Source: Myxococcales bacterium
GTDB taxonomy: Bacteria; Myxococcota_A; Bradymonadia; UBA7976; UBA1532
Direction of reading: 5' to 3'
Length of the DNA stretch: 64,000 nucleotides
Assembly: GCA_020633435.1 (NCBI GenBank)
Contig: JACKDP010000008.1
Span: forward strand, 248,001 to 312,000
The stretch's first letter is position 1. The number at the start of each line of letters is the position of its first letter. Under the pieces are notes generated by a model. That model searched no databases. It had not been told where the DNA came from and saw only the letters and a program-made list of their open reading frames with translations. Of this stretch, positions 13,784 through 22,270 are shown piece after piece. Position numbers and translations under genes: made by a program.

Positions 13784-15976
13784 TCACGGGCAGGTCGCCA
13801 TCCCGCCAATCCACTGGCGGATCAGCGCGGTGCCGTCGGCGTCGACGACGGTGCTGGCGAGGGGCGGCATGCCATGCTCGTCCCGCCGCGACATGCGGTT
13901 GAGCAGGACGCTGCGCAGCGGCGCCCCCGGCAGGACGATCCGCGGGTTGTTCAGGCCGAGGTCGCCCTGGGTGGGGGCCGCGCAGACGCCCGTGTCGGCG
14001 AGGGCGGTCTCGAAGCGCAGGTCGAGCTGCGCGTTCGCCGGGCCGCCGGGCTGGTGGCACATGGCGCAGTTGGCGTCGAGCTGGGCCCGCGCGCGGGTCG
14101 CGACCGGGGCCGCGGCGTCGCGGAGCGCGGGCCACGGCTGGACGCCGGCGGGGACGCCGCTGAGGTAGCCCGCCCGGGCGAGCGCGGGGAGCTGGGCGGC
14201 CCGCCCCCCGGGGTAGTCCACGTCGCGGGCGAGCTGCCCGGCCCGCCAGCCGAGGGCGAAGCCGGCCGCTGGCGTGTGGCAGCGGTCACACTCGGCGCTG
14301 CCCGGGTAGTGCCACGTCTGCGCCCCGAGCGGGCCGCGCACCTCCTCGTCCAGCGGGCCCTCCAGCAGCTCGGCGTCCGACTCGTCCGGCAGCCACCGCC
14401 ACGTGAAGCCCCGCCAGCCCTGGGCCTGCCGCGTGAGCATCCGCGTCTCGAGCCGCCGGGGCTGGGCGTTGCCGCCCCCGTCCAGGAAGAACGTCTTCAG
14501 GAACACCGTGCCCACCGGGTACTCGGCGGGGCCCTCGGCGGGCAGGTCGATCTGGGCGCCGGCGGGCAACGCGATGTGGCGCGCCTTCACGGCGTTGTCG
14601 CTCCAGAACGGCACGTTGAGGTCGTACGGCACCACCGACGGGGCCACCTCGAAGGCGGCGGTGTCGGTGAAGCAGCCCGTCTCGGAGAGCAGCCGGGGCA
14701 CGGGCTCGCCGCCCGGGTCGGCCCGGCGGGCCAGGCGCAGCAGGCTGTTGCGGCCGAACGACGTCAGATACACCCGGCCCGCGGCGTCCGTGCCGAAGGA
14801 CGACGGGCTGTCGGCCGTGGCGATCTGCACGACCTGAGGCCCCTGCCCCGCCCGCTCCTGCAGGGCCCAGACCCGCCCCGACACGAAGTCGCCGAAGAGG
14901 TACCGCCCCCAGAGCTCGGGCAGGCGGTGACCGCGATAGACGACGCCGCCGGTGATGGACGCCCCCTCCGCGTGGCTGTACTCGTGGATGGGCGCCACGC
15001 AGCCGGGGCACGGGCACTGCGCGCGGTTGTAGCAGTGGGTGCCCTCCAGCAGGTTCCAGCCGTAGTTGCCGGGGCCGGTGATGCGGTCCACCTCCTCCCA
15101 CGCGTTCTGGCCCACGTCCCCCGCCCAGAGGACGCCGGTGCTGGGGTCGAAGCTCATCCGCCACACGTTGCGCATGCCCCAGGTGTAGATCTCGGGCCGC
15201 CCGCCCACGCCATCGGCGAAGGGGTTGTCCCGCGGGGTGCGGTAGGCGCGGATGTTCACGCCGTCGACCTGGGCGGCGGGCGGGTCGTCCACGTCGAGGC
15301 GGAGGATGGATCCCAGCAGCGTCGCGGGGTTCTGCCCGTTGCCCTGGGGGTCGCCCCCGGAGCCGCCGTCGCCGACCGACACGTACAGGTAGCCGTCGGG
15401 GCCGAAGTGCAAATCGCCGCCGTTGTGGTTCGAGAAGGGCTGCGCGAACCGGAGCACGACGCGCTCCGAGGCCGGGTCGGCCGACCGCGCCGCTCGCCGC
15501 CGGAACTCGCTGAGGACGGAGCACCGCGCCTGGCCGGCGCAGGCGGCGCCCGCGGCCGAGTAGTAGACGAAGAAGCGCCCGTTGTCGGCGTAGCCCGGGT
15601 GGAACGCGAGGCCCAGCAGGCCCTCCTCGTTGCCGGCCCGGCTCACGGCCAGGTTCAGGAACGTCTGGACCTCGTTGGCCCGCACGTCCTGTCGGTCGTC
15701 GAAGGCGCTGATGGTGCCGCCCTGCTCGACGACGTACAGCGTCGCCGGCTCGCCAGGGGCCGTGCCGATCCAGAGCGGGCGGGAGAAGGTCAGCGCCGGA
15801 AAAGCCCGCTCGGTCAGGTAGTTGCCGAGGGGCGGGGCCTCGGGGAGCTGGCAGGTCTGCGCCGCCGGGCGCGGCCCGAGCGGGTCATCCGGGGCGGCGG
15901 CGTCGGGCGCGGCGGCGTCCTGGGCCACCGCGGCGTCCGGGGCGGCGGCGTCGGTCAGGGCCGCGTCGGCGGTCAT
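13784..15976 (-). CDS. sugar-dehydrogenase-like (GSDH beta-propeller) protein with two c-type heme motifs; N-terminus cut off by an apparent frameshift
   Basis: A 730-residue open frame. Residues about 60-420 form a PQQ-dependent glucose/sorbosone dehydrogenase-like propeller (GLLGLAFHPGYADNGRFFVYY, NHNGGDLHFGPDGYLYVSVGD, GNYGWNLLEG). Residues about 430-730 are cytochrome-like with two CxxCH heme motifs, CDRCH and CAMCH. It is therefore probably a periplasmic or surface oxidase passing electrons to c-hemes. The first 35 residues are an Ala/Asp/Pro linker (ADAALTDAAAPDAAV) of the kind that follows lipoboxes here, yet no signal peptide precedes them in this frame. The signal peptide and the first part of the linker lie upstream in another frame (15981-16313). 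See the findings. Confidence 0.8.
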   Translation of the reverse strand: MTADAALTDAAAPDAAVAQDAAAPDAAAPDDPLGPRPAAQTCQLPEAPPLGNYLTERAFPALTFSRPLWIGTAPGEPATLYVVEQGGTISAFDDRQDVRANEVQTFLNLAVSRAGNEEGLLGLAFHPGYADNGRFFVYYSAAGAACAGQARCSVLSEFRRRAARSADPASERVVLRFAQPFSNHNGGDLHFGPDGYLYVSVGDGGSGGDPQGNGQNPATLLGSILRLDVDDPPAAQVDGVNIRAYRTPRDNPFADGVGGRPEIYTWGMRNVWRMSFDPSTGVLWAGDVGQNAWEEVDRITGPGNYGWNLLEGTHCYNRAQCPCPGCVAPIHEYSHAEGASITGGVVYRGHRLPELWGRYLFGDFVSGRVWALQERAGQGPQVVQIATADSPSSFGTDAAGRVYLTSFGRNSLLRLARRADPGGEPVPRLLSETGCFTDTAAFEVAPSVVPYDLNVPFWSDNAVKARHIALPAGAQIDLPAEGPAEYPVGTVFLKTFFLDGGGNAQPRRLETRMLTRQAQGWRGFTWRWLPDESDAELLEGPLDEEVRGPLGAQTWHYPGSAECDRCHTPAAGFALGWRAGQLARDVDYPGGRAAQLPALARAGYLSGVPAGVQPWPALRDAAAPVATRARAQLDANCAMCHQPGGPANAQLDLRFETALADTGVCAAPTQGDLGLNNPRIVLPGAPLRSVLLNRMSRRDEHGMPPLASTVVDADGTALIRQWIGGMATCP

Positions 15977-15980
15977 CGCG

Positions 15981-16313
15981 TCACCGAGGGCCGCGTCCGG
16001 GCGGCCCCGCGTCCGGGCGGGCTGCGTCCGGTCGGCCCGCGTCGGCCACCGTCGAGTCGGGTCGGGCTGCGTCCGGTCGGGCCGCGTCCGGTCGGGCCGC
16101 GTCCGGTCGGGCCGCGTCCGGTCGGGCCGCGTCGGCCACCGTCGAGTCCGGTCGGGCCGCGTCCGGTCGGGCCGCGTCGGCCACCGTCGAGTCCGGTCGG
16201 GCCGCGTCTCCGGCGGCGTCCGGCGTCCGGGCGTCCGTGGCCTCGAGGTCGGGGTTCGAGTCCTCGGGGCAACCGGTCAGGAGGAGGAGGGCGATCAGGA
16301 TGGGGTAGCGCAT
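15981..16313 (-). pseudogene. lipoprotein signal peptide and (DAARP)n linker: detached 5' part of the dehydrogenase gene
   Basis: The first 15 residues are a textbook lipoprotein signal (IALLLLTGC, Cys15). They are followed by an acidic spacer and a tandem DAARP/DSTVADAARP linker that stops at 15981. The adjacent downstream frame continues with the same style (GRPDAALGDAMTADAALTD) straight into the dehydrogenase. Deleting one C from the CCCC run at 16005-16008 on the plus strand joins the two frames without a stop, giving a lipoprotein of about 842 residues from 16313 to 13784. As given, translation from ATG 16313 ends after 110 residues. This is either a real frameshift or a homopolymer read error. 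Confidence 0.7.
16015..16210 (-). repeat. 15-bp coding tandem repeat (DAARP units) in the lipoprotein linker
   Basis: On the plus strand the unit reads roughly CGGTCGGGCCGCGTC. It is repeated head to tail, interrupted three times by a CGGCCACCGTCGAGTC variant (encoding DSTVAD). Units are multiples of three, so copy changes alter linker length but not frame. It lies immediately 5' of the CCCC run where the frame is lost. Confidence 0.8.
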
Positions 16314-16360
16314 CCCGGCAGGATCCGCCGAGGCCGCGCCTCAGATCAACCGGGAGGCGC

Positions 16361-18373
16361 TCAGGGGACGCTGGTGGTGTTCGCGTTCAGGTCGGGGCGC
16401 GCGATGCCGGCGGCCGCCGCCGGGCCCTGGGTGACGACGAGATCGGCCAGCACCTCCAGGGCCTCGCGGGCCTGGGGGGTGAGCTTGCCGTCGTCCTTCT
16501 TGGGCTCGTCGTCGTCGTCCGCCTTCCCGTCCTTGTCGTCGAGGATCTCGGCCACCTTCAGCACGCCCTCCCGCTCGCGGGCCTTCTTCAGGTCGTCGAA
16601 GACCTTCTTGAAGTCCTCCGAGGCGGCCACGCGCTTGCCGCTGCGGGCCGCCAGGTCGGTGATGACCTCGGCGGTGATGGGCCGCCAGCCCTCGGGGCCG
16701 GCGATGTTCACGGTGTCGTCCTTGAACGGCCGCGTCTTCTGGGGCGGCAGGGAGAAGTCCTGGTTCTTCTCGCCGAACTGGTCGCTGTTGTAGGGCGAGG
16801 TGACCACGATGTCGGCGGCCACGCCCTTCTGCTGGGTGGAGTCGCCGCCCGGGCGGAAGAAGAGCGCCGTCGTGACCTTGAGGGCCCCGAAGCCCTCGGG
16901 CAGGTTCACGACGTTCTGCACGGTGCCCTTCCCGAACGTCTGATCGTCGCCCACGATGAGGCCGCGGGCGTAGTCCTTCACGGCGCCCGCGAGGATCTCC
17001 GAGGCCGAGGCCGAGAGGCGCGACGTCAGCACGACCAGCGGGCCGTTGTACTGGATGGTCTGGTCGACGTCCTTGAGCTGCTTGGGCTCGTGATCGGAGC
17101 CCTCGATGCTGACCACGGTGCCGCGGCGCAGGAAAAACCCAGTGATGTCCACGGCATGCTGCAGCAGACCGCCGCTGTTCTCGGAGAGGTCCAGCACCAG
17201 GCCGTCCACCTTCTGGCCCTTGACCTCCTCCAGCAGGGCGGCCACGTCGTCGGCGCACTGGCGCCCGCCGGGGCTGCTGGAGCCGTAGAACGAGGGCAGG
17301 TCGATGATGGCCATCTTGAGCTTGCGGCCGTCGCGCTCGATCTCCTCGTAGCGCACCTTGGCGGCCTGCTCCTTGAGGTCGATGGTGTCGCGGACGATGG
17401 AGATGGTCAGCGTCTCCGTCTTCTCGCCCTGGCGCAGGACCGTGAGCTTGACCGTCGTGCCCTTGGGGCCGCGGATGAAGCGCACGACGTCCGAGAGCGC
17501 CATGTCCACCACGTCCACCGCCTCGCCGTCGTCCTGGGCCACGGCGATGATGCGGTCCTTCGTGCGGAGCTGGCCCTGCCGGTCGGCGGCGCCGCCCTTC
17601 ACGATCTCGTAGACCATGGTGTAGCCATCCCGGGAGCGCAGGACGGCGCCGATGCCCTCCAGGGAGAGCTGCATGCCGATGCGGAAGTCCTCCAGGGCCT
17701 CGGCCGAGAAGTAGGTGGTGTGGGGGTCGAAGGCGTTGGCGTAGGCGTCGAGCAGGCCCGACAGCAGATCCGACTCGTCGATCTCCTTCACCCGCTTGGT
17801 GATGAGGGCGTAGCGCTTCTCGATCTTGGTGCGGGCCTCCTCCAGCGTCGAGCCGGAGGCGATGTAGCTGGCCATCTGGAAGTGGGCGAGCTTGCGCCGC
17901 AGCTCGGCCTGCTCGGCCGCGTTGGCCGGGCGGGGTCGCTTGTCGGCGTCCACCACCAGCTCGATGCTGCGATCGATGGCGAAGTCCTTCGCCTCGACGA
18001 TCTGCTTCATCGCGGCTTCCTGGGCCTCGTGCCGCTGGAGCTGGGTGGCCAGGTGCGCGTCGAGGGGCTTGCACTTGCCCGTCGCGGCCTCGGCGAAGAA
18101 CGCCTTGACCTCGGCCTTCAGGGCGTCGGCCTCCGCCTGGGTCAGGAGCGTCTTCGCCGAGTCGTACCGCTTCAGGTACAGCTCGGCCACGCGCTCCATC
18201 AGCTCGTCATCCTGTTTGCGCTGGCTGACGTGCAGCCCCTGGTAGCGCTCCAGGAGCCCAGGGAGCGTGGAGCAGTTCAGCAGGCTGCGGGCCTGGGCGG
18301 CGCCCGTGAGCGCCAGCACGCCCACCAGCGCGATCAGCGGGGCCATCAAGCGCCGTGCGGGGTTCGGGTTCAT
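16361..18373 (-). CDS. tail-specific / C-terminal processing protease (S41A), Prc-like
   Basis: A 670-residue periplasmic serine protease of the Prc/Tsp group, which degrades or trims proteins from their C-termini in the envelope. Signal peptide (LIALVGVLALTGAAQA), a helical N-terminal domain (about 25-220), a PDZ domain (about 225-330, GIGAVLRSRDGYTMVYEIVKGG), and the S41 core. The catalytic Ser/Lys dyad is seen as SASASE (Ser456) and FGKGTVQ (Lys482), with Asp467 at the same +11 spacing as Asp441 in E. coli Tsp. The tail contains a low-complexity KDGKADDDDEPKKDDGK segment. ATG 18373 with AGGAA upstream; divergent from the DUF3616/rtcB operon. Confidence 0.92.
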   Translation of the reverse strand: MNPNPARRLMAPLIALVGVLALTGAAQARSLLNCSTLPGLLERYQGLHVSQRKQDDELMERVAELYLKRYDSAKTLLTQAEADALKAEVKAFFAEAATGKCKPLDAHLATQLQRHEAQEAAMKQIVEAKDFAIDRSIELVVDADKRPRPANAAEQAELRRKLAHFQMASYIASGSTLEEARTKIEKRYALITKRVKEIDESDLLSGLLDAYANAFDPHTTYFSAEALEDFRIGMQLSLEGIGAVLRSRDGYTMVYEIVKGGAADRQGQLRTKDRIIAVAQDDGEAVDVVDMALSDVVRFIRGPKGTTVKLTVLRQGEKTETLTISIVRDTIDLKEQAAKVRYEEIERDGRKLKMAIIDLPSFYGSSSPGGRQCADDVAALLEEVKGQKVDGLVLDLSENSGGLLQHAVDITGFFLRRGTVVSIEGSDHEPKQLKDVDQTIQYNGPLVVLTSRLSASASEILAGAVKDYARGLIVGDDQTFGKGTVQNVVNLPEGFGALKVTTALFFRPGGDSTQQKGVAADIVVTSPYNSDQFGEKNQDFSLPPQKTRPFKDDTVNIAGPEGWRPITAEVITDLAARSGKRVAASEDFKKVFDDLKKAREREGVLKVAEILDDKDGKADDDDEPKKDDGKLTPQAREALEVLADLVVTQGPAAAAGIARPDLNANTTSVP

Positions 18374-18566
18374 GGTTGGTTCCTGGTGCCGAGGGGCCGA
18401 GCCCCGATGATATACTGGATGCGCCAGCGCAGTCCCACCTCTCGCCACCTTGTCCGGCCCTGGGCCCCGAGGCAAGCTTCTGGCGCGCGGGCGCGCATCG
18501 ATGGCGAGAACAAGCCGGTCAGGCCGGGGCCGCATTCCCAGGGGCGGCGGCGAACGGAGACTTTCC
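18374..18566. promoter_or_regulatory. divergent promoter region between the S41 protease and DUF3616 genes
   Basis: A 193-bp spacer. The only AT-rich patch is GATGATATACTGG around 18406-18418. It gives a good -10-like TATACT on the plus strand (18411-18416) or TATCAT on the minus strand, although neither has a clear -35 at 17 bp. A short hairpin GGGGC-CGA-GCCCC sits beside it at 18393-18405. Confidence 0.35.
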
Positions 18567-19586
18567 ATGGTACCGCTCTTCCTCATCGGCCTGGTGCTGG
18601 CGTCGGCGGCGCCCCCCGGTCCCCCGGTCACCCTGGCCCCGCCCATCTGCGAGCCCTCGGCGCTGCTGGCGCGGCCGGGCGGCACGTTCCTGGTGGGCGA
18701 CAACGAGCGGGACGCCCTGTACGAGATCGACGACCGCGGCGCCATGCTCGCCACCCTGCCCCTGCCGGGCGCCCCCGCCGACGTCGAGGCCCTGGCCGCC
18801 TGGGGCGACGCCGTGGTCGTCGTCGGCTCCCACAGCCGCGGCAACCCCCGCAAGGGCTGCGAGGTGAAGGAGCGGCGCCTGGCGCTCCTGGTCGCCCGCG
18901 TCGCCGGCGAGGCCCTGACCGGCCGCCTGATCACCGTGGACGGGCCCCTCGACGGCGGCATGGACAAGCGCGCCCGCAACGGCCTGGGCGAGCGCCGCGC
19001 GGCCAGCCTCGCCGCCGTCCCGGCCTGCGTGCAGGGGTGGTTCCAGGGCCGCCCGGCGGGGGCCGAGGCCGTCTGCGCGGCGCTGGTGGCCGCGGAGGCG
19101 CGGGCCGCCCTCGACGCCGGGGCCTGCGCGCAGACGCTGAACATCGAGGGCGCGGTGGTGGCGCAAGGGCGCCTCTGGCTGGGGCTGCGGGCCCCGGTGG
19201 TCGCCGGCCGCGCGGTCTTCCTGCGGGTCGTGGGCGCGTCGCCCGACGCGCTCGATGGCCTGCGCTTCGACGCGGTGGCCTTCGCCGATCTCGGGGGCCT
19301 GGGGGTGCGCGATCTGGCGCCCGCGGGCGCGGAAGTGCTGGGCATCGCCGGGCCGCAGGCCGACGCCGCGGGCTTCCAGCTCTTCCGGTTGCCCGCCGCC
19401 GCGCTCGCGCCGGGGGCCACCGTCGTCGCCACGCGCCTGGGGCCGGCCCCCGAGGGCGCCGAGGGCCTGGCGGTGGCGCCCGGCGGCCTGCGCTACGTGG
19501 TCGACGGCGCGAAGGACGCGGCGTCCGACGACCGCTGCGAGGCGCCCGGCCGGTTCGGCCGCCTGCCGCTGCCGGAGGCGAAGTGA
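18567..19586 (+). CDS. exported DUF3616-like protein
   Basis: A 339-residue protein with an N-terminal signal peptide (PLFLIGLVLASAAPPG). The core resembles DUF3616: a repeated beta-strand pattern with VGDNERDALYEIDD, VVVVGSHSRGNPRKG, LNIEGAVVAQGRLWLGLRAP and GAEGLAVAPGGLRYVVDG, suggesting a beta-propeller outside the cytoplasm. Biochemical role unknown. The ATG at 18567 has GGAGA upstream and gives a clean signal peptide; longer in-frame starts would not. Its stop overlaps the rtcB GTG as GTGA, so a secreted propeller and a cytoplasmic RNA ligase are made from one message. Confidence 0.7.
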   Translation: MVPLFLIGLVLASAAPPGPPVTLAPPICEPSALLARPGGTFLVGDNERDALYEIDDRGAMLATLPLPGAPADVEALAAWGDAVVVVGSHSRGNPRKGCEVKERRLALLVARVAGEALTGRLITVDGPLDGGMDKRARNGLGERRAASLAAVPACVQGWFQGRPAGAEAVCAALVAAEARAALDAGACAQTLNIEGAVVAQGRLWLGLRAPVVAGRAVFLRVVGASPDALDGLRFDAVAFADLGGLGVRDLAPAGAEVLGIAGPQADAAGFQLFRLPAAALAPGATVVATRLGPAPEGAEGLAVAPGGLRYVVDGAKDAASDDRCEAPGRFGRLPLPEAK

Positions 19587-20989
19587 GCTACAAGTACACC
19601 GTCGAGCAGGTCTCCGCCGGGCACTACGTCCTGCCCCGCACGGGCGCCATGCGCACCGAGGTGCACGGCTGGCTGTCCCCCGCCCTCTTCGCCCAGACGG
19701 ACGAGGCCCTGTGGTCCCAGGCGGCCCGCGCCGCCGCCAGCCCGGGGGCCATCGGCCTGCACCTCATGCCCGACACCCACCTGGGCTACGGCATCCCGGT
19801 GGGCGGCGTGCTCGTGACCGAAGACACGGTCGTCCAGGCGGGCTCGGGCTACGACATCTCCTGTGGAGTCGTGTACTTGCAGGTGCCCGGCCTGCACGCG
19901 GCCGACGTGGCCGACGTGGCCCGGCGACGGGCCTGGGTGGACGCCGTGGAGGCCCGCGTCGCCACCGGCCTGGGCACCCACCGCCCCCGCCTGGCGCCGC
20001 GGCTCAAGGCCCCTCTGCTCGACGACGTGCTGCGCCACGGGGCCCGGGCCCTCGGCGTGCGGGCCGAGGTCTGCGAGCGCCAGTTCATCCCCGTCACCGA
20101 CGCCTTCAACCCGCACCGCGTCCAGCGCGCCCACGCCAAGGCCCTGCCGCAGCTCGGCTCGGTGGGCGGCGGCAACCACTTCATCGAGCTGCAGGTGGAT
20201 CGCGACGACGGGCAGGTCTTCGTGATGGTGCACTGCGGGTCGCGGGGCTACGGCTGGCAGACGGCCAACCACTTCTTCTTCGAGGGCGCGGCCCTGCGCG
20301 GCCTGCCGCGAGCCCGGCGCGAGGAGTCCTGGCTGCGCATCGACGAGCCCCTGGGCCGCCTGTACTGGGATCACCACAACTCGGCGGCCAACTACGCGGT
20401 GGCCAACCGCCACCTCATCGTCCAGGGGGTGCGCGAGGCGACGCAGGTCGTCTTCGGCCACGACGCCGAGGTCTACTACGAGATCTCCCACAACCTGGTG
20501 CAGGAGGAGACGCTGGTGCTGCCCGACGGCTCGACCCAGCGCGGGTTCGTGCACCGCAAGGGGGCGACGCGGGCGTTCCCGGCCGGCCACCCCGACCTCG
20601 TGGGCACCCCCTGGGCGGCCACCGGCCACCCCTGCCTCATCCCGGGCTCGATGCTGGACGGCGCGGCCATCCTCTTCCCCGAGCCCGGGGCGCACCGGTC
20701 GGCCTGCTCGGTCAACCACGGCAGCGGCCGCGTCATGGGCCGCGGGCAGGCGAAGCGCGATCTGGCCGCGCTGCACGACGACATCGACGCCGAGATGCAG
20801 GGCATCGAGCGCATGCTGGGCGGGGTGAAGGTGCGCGGGGTCGTCGGCAACACCGCGCGCACGCCTCTCGACGAGTGCCACCACGTCTACAAGGAGCTGG
20901 ACGCCGTCATCGAGGTGCTGGCGCTGGAGGGCATCGCCCGGCTGGACCGCCGGCTCTACCCCGTGGCGAACCTGAAGGGGACGGACTGA
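19583..20989 (+). CDS. rtcB: RtcB-family RNA ligase
   Basis: A 468-residue cytoplasmic ligase expected to join RNA 2',3'-cyclic-phosphate (3'-phosphate) and 5'-OH ends using GTP and Mn2+. All active-site elements are present, although the flanking sequence is divergent. These are PDTHLGYGIPVGG, the Asp/Cys metal pair in GYDISCG, GSVGGGNHFIE, HCGSRGYGWQ, ISHNLVQEE, NHGSGRVMGR (the His that becomes guanylylated) and the C-terminal PVANLKG with its conserved Lys. GTG start at 19583 with GGAGG upstream, overlapping the DUF3616 stop. No archease gene is adjacent. Three bases differ from the common motifs in ways that mark a separate subfamily (SGYDIS for GVDIG, NHGSGR for HGAGR). Confidence 0.92.
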   Translation: MSYKYTVEQVSAGHYVLPRTGAMRTEVHGWLSPALFAQTDEALWSQAARAAASPGAIGLHLMPDTHLGYGIPVGGVLVTEDTVVQAGSGYDISCGVVYLQVPGLHAADVADVARRRAWVDAVEARVATGLGTHRPRLAPRLKAPLLDDVLRHGARALGVRAEVCERQFIPVTDAFNPHRVQRAHAKALPQLGSVGGGNHFIELQVDRDDGQVFVMVHCGSRGYGWQTANHFFFEGAALRGLPRARREESWLRIDEPLGRLYWDHHNSAANYAVANRHLIVQGVREATQVVFGHDAEVYYEISHNLVQEETLVLPDGSTQRGFVHRKGATRAFPAGHPDLVGTPWAATGHPCLIPGSMLDGAAILFPEPGAHRSACSVNHGSGRVMGRGQAKRDLAALHDDIDAEMQGIERMLGGVKVRGVVGNTARTPLDECHHVYKELDAVIEVLALEGIARLDRRLYPVANLKGTD

Positions 20990-20998
20990 GGGCGCGGC

Positions 20999-21346
20999 TC
21001 AGTGGCCGCCGTGGCCGCCCTGGGCCGCCGGCGCGACGGCGCCGGGCTTCGCGCCGCAGGTGGCGTAGCAGCTCGTGGCCGGCTGGCTGGTGAGGCCGCA
21101 GCGGTCGTCGGTGTAGTCCCACTCCATCGCGCAGCTCGCGCAGCAGGCCTGGGCCTTCACCATGCCGGGGTCGACGGCGTAGGCGCGCTCCTTCGCGAAG
21201 CGCGCGGGGCTCTTGCCCGACGAGCTCTGGGCGACGAAGCGCACGGCGCCGTCGCCGGCCTTCGAGAGCCCCGGGCCGAAGAGGGCCAGGCCGAAGAAGC
21301 CGAAGCACCCCACCAGGACCAACCACGCCTTCGAGCTGTTCTGCAC
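20999..21346 (-). CDS. small Cys-containing membrane-anchored protein
   Basis: A 115-residue protein with one N-terminal hydrophobic segment (WLVLVGCFGFFGLALFG). After it come a basic/polar region and a compact Cys cluster (ACCASCAMEWDYTDDRC, then SCYATC), followed by a Gly/His tail (GGHGGH). The Cys and terminal His could bind metal or form disulfides outside the membrane. No family is recognised. GTG 21346 is preferred because GGAGG lies seven bases upstream; a TTG two codons earlier is the alternative. The 3' end faces rtcB with only 9 bp between stops. It is divergent from the sigma-factor module. Confidence 0.6.
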   Translation of the reverse strand: MQNSSKAWLVLVGCFGFFGLALFGPGLSKAGDGAVRFVAQSSSGKSPARFAKERAYAVDPGMVKAQACCASCAMEWDYTDDRCGLTSQPATSCYATCGAKPGAVAPAAQGGHGGH

Positions 21347-21514
21347 CGTCAAGCCTCCGCCTCGCGCCCTTCCCGTCGGCGCGCTGGGCGGGAAGCTAAT
21401 GGCACGGCGCCGAAATCTCCAGCCTTTTTCCCCGGGGAGGCCCCCAGGAGGCGCGGGGGTCATTGTGCCCGCGCGGAGGGTGCGCTATCCGGGAGTGGGA
21501 GGCCCACATCCGCC

Positions 21515-22270
21515 ATGGAGCCCGATCACACCGTCGACGACTGGCTGCGGCGGCTGCCCCAGCCCCAGAAGGCGCCGCCCGATCCGGCGAAGCTCGCGGC
21601 CCTGCGCGCGCGGCGCCTCGACGAGGCGGCCGCCGCCGAGGTGGAGGCGGCCCTGGCCGACAGCCCGCTGGGGCGAGGGTTCTATGCCCTGCTCAAGGCC
21701 GACGTGGACGAGCGCCAGCTCCGGCTCGCCGTGGAGGCGGCCCTGCGGCCTCCCCAGGCCCGGGCGGGCCAGCGGCGCTGGACGTGGGCGGGGGTCGGCG
21801 GGCTGCTGGCCCTGGCGGTCGTCGGGCTGCTGGCCTGGTGGGGGCCGCCGCCGCCGCCGTTGCCCGGCTTCGAGGTGGCCATCTGGATCGACGACAAGCC
21901 CGCCGTGGCGGCGCCGGGCGAGGCGCTGAGCCTGTCGGGCAACGACGTCCTCCGGGTGCAGCTCACGCCCCGCGAGCCGCTGCGCCACGCGCCGTCGGTG
22001 CGCATCTTCGCCAGCTTGCAGGGGGCGCCCCTCGACCCGGTGGACGTGCCCATCCGCCGGCAGCCCGATGGCTCGTTCACGGCGACGGCGGTGGGCCAGG
22101 CCTGGGTGGGGCGGGCCCGGGGGCGGTTCGACCTGCTCTTCGGCCTGAGCCCCGCCGGGCGCCCGCTGGTGCTGCCGACCCGCGTCGACGCGCGCGAGGC
22201 CCGCAAGGGCAACCCCGTGGCCGCCTGGCTCACCGTGCCCGTCGACTACCGCCGGACGCCGCGCCCATGA
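21515..22270 (+). CDS. single-TM anti-sigma-factor-like protein
   Basis: A 251-residue membrane protein. The N-terminal 85 residues form a helical cytoplasmic domain (VDDWLRRLPQPQ, then alternating Ala/Glu helices) in the position of an anti-sigma domain. One TM helix (GVGGLLALAVVGLLAWWG, about 94-112) precedes a Pro run and an extracytoplasmic beta-rich domain of 130 residues (FEVAIWIDDKPAVAAPGE). No zinc-binding HxxxCxxC is present. The anti-sigma role is inferred from topology and from the ATGA overlap with the sigma-like gene. ATG 21515 is the only good start. Confidence 0.55.
   Translation: MEPDHTVDDWLRRLPQPQKAPPDPAKLAALRARRLDEAAAAEVEAALADSPLGRGFYALLKADVDERQLRLAVEAALRPPQARAGQRRWTWAGVGGLLALAVVGLLAWWGPPPPPLPGFEVAIWIDDKPAVAAPGEALSLSGNDVLRVQLTPREPLRHAPSVRIFASLQGAPLDPVDVPIRRQPDGSFTATAVGQAWVGRARGRFDLLFGLSPAGRPLVLPTRVDAREARKGNPVAAWLTVPVDYRRTPRP

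Noticed and set aside
16015..16210. The 15-bp repeats as the cause of on/off phase switching.
   Set aside because: Each unit is 15 bp (or a multiple of three with the variant), so gain or loss does not change the frame. The shift maps to the CCCC run beside them instead.
13874..19582. A plus-strand frame open from 13874 through the RtcB gene, over 2,300 codons.
   Set aside because: The part upstream of 19583 is antisense to the dehydrogenase and S41 protease or out of frame with DUF3616, with Arg/Gly/Pro-rich shadow composition. Only the RtcB portion shows conserved motifs.
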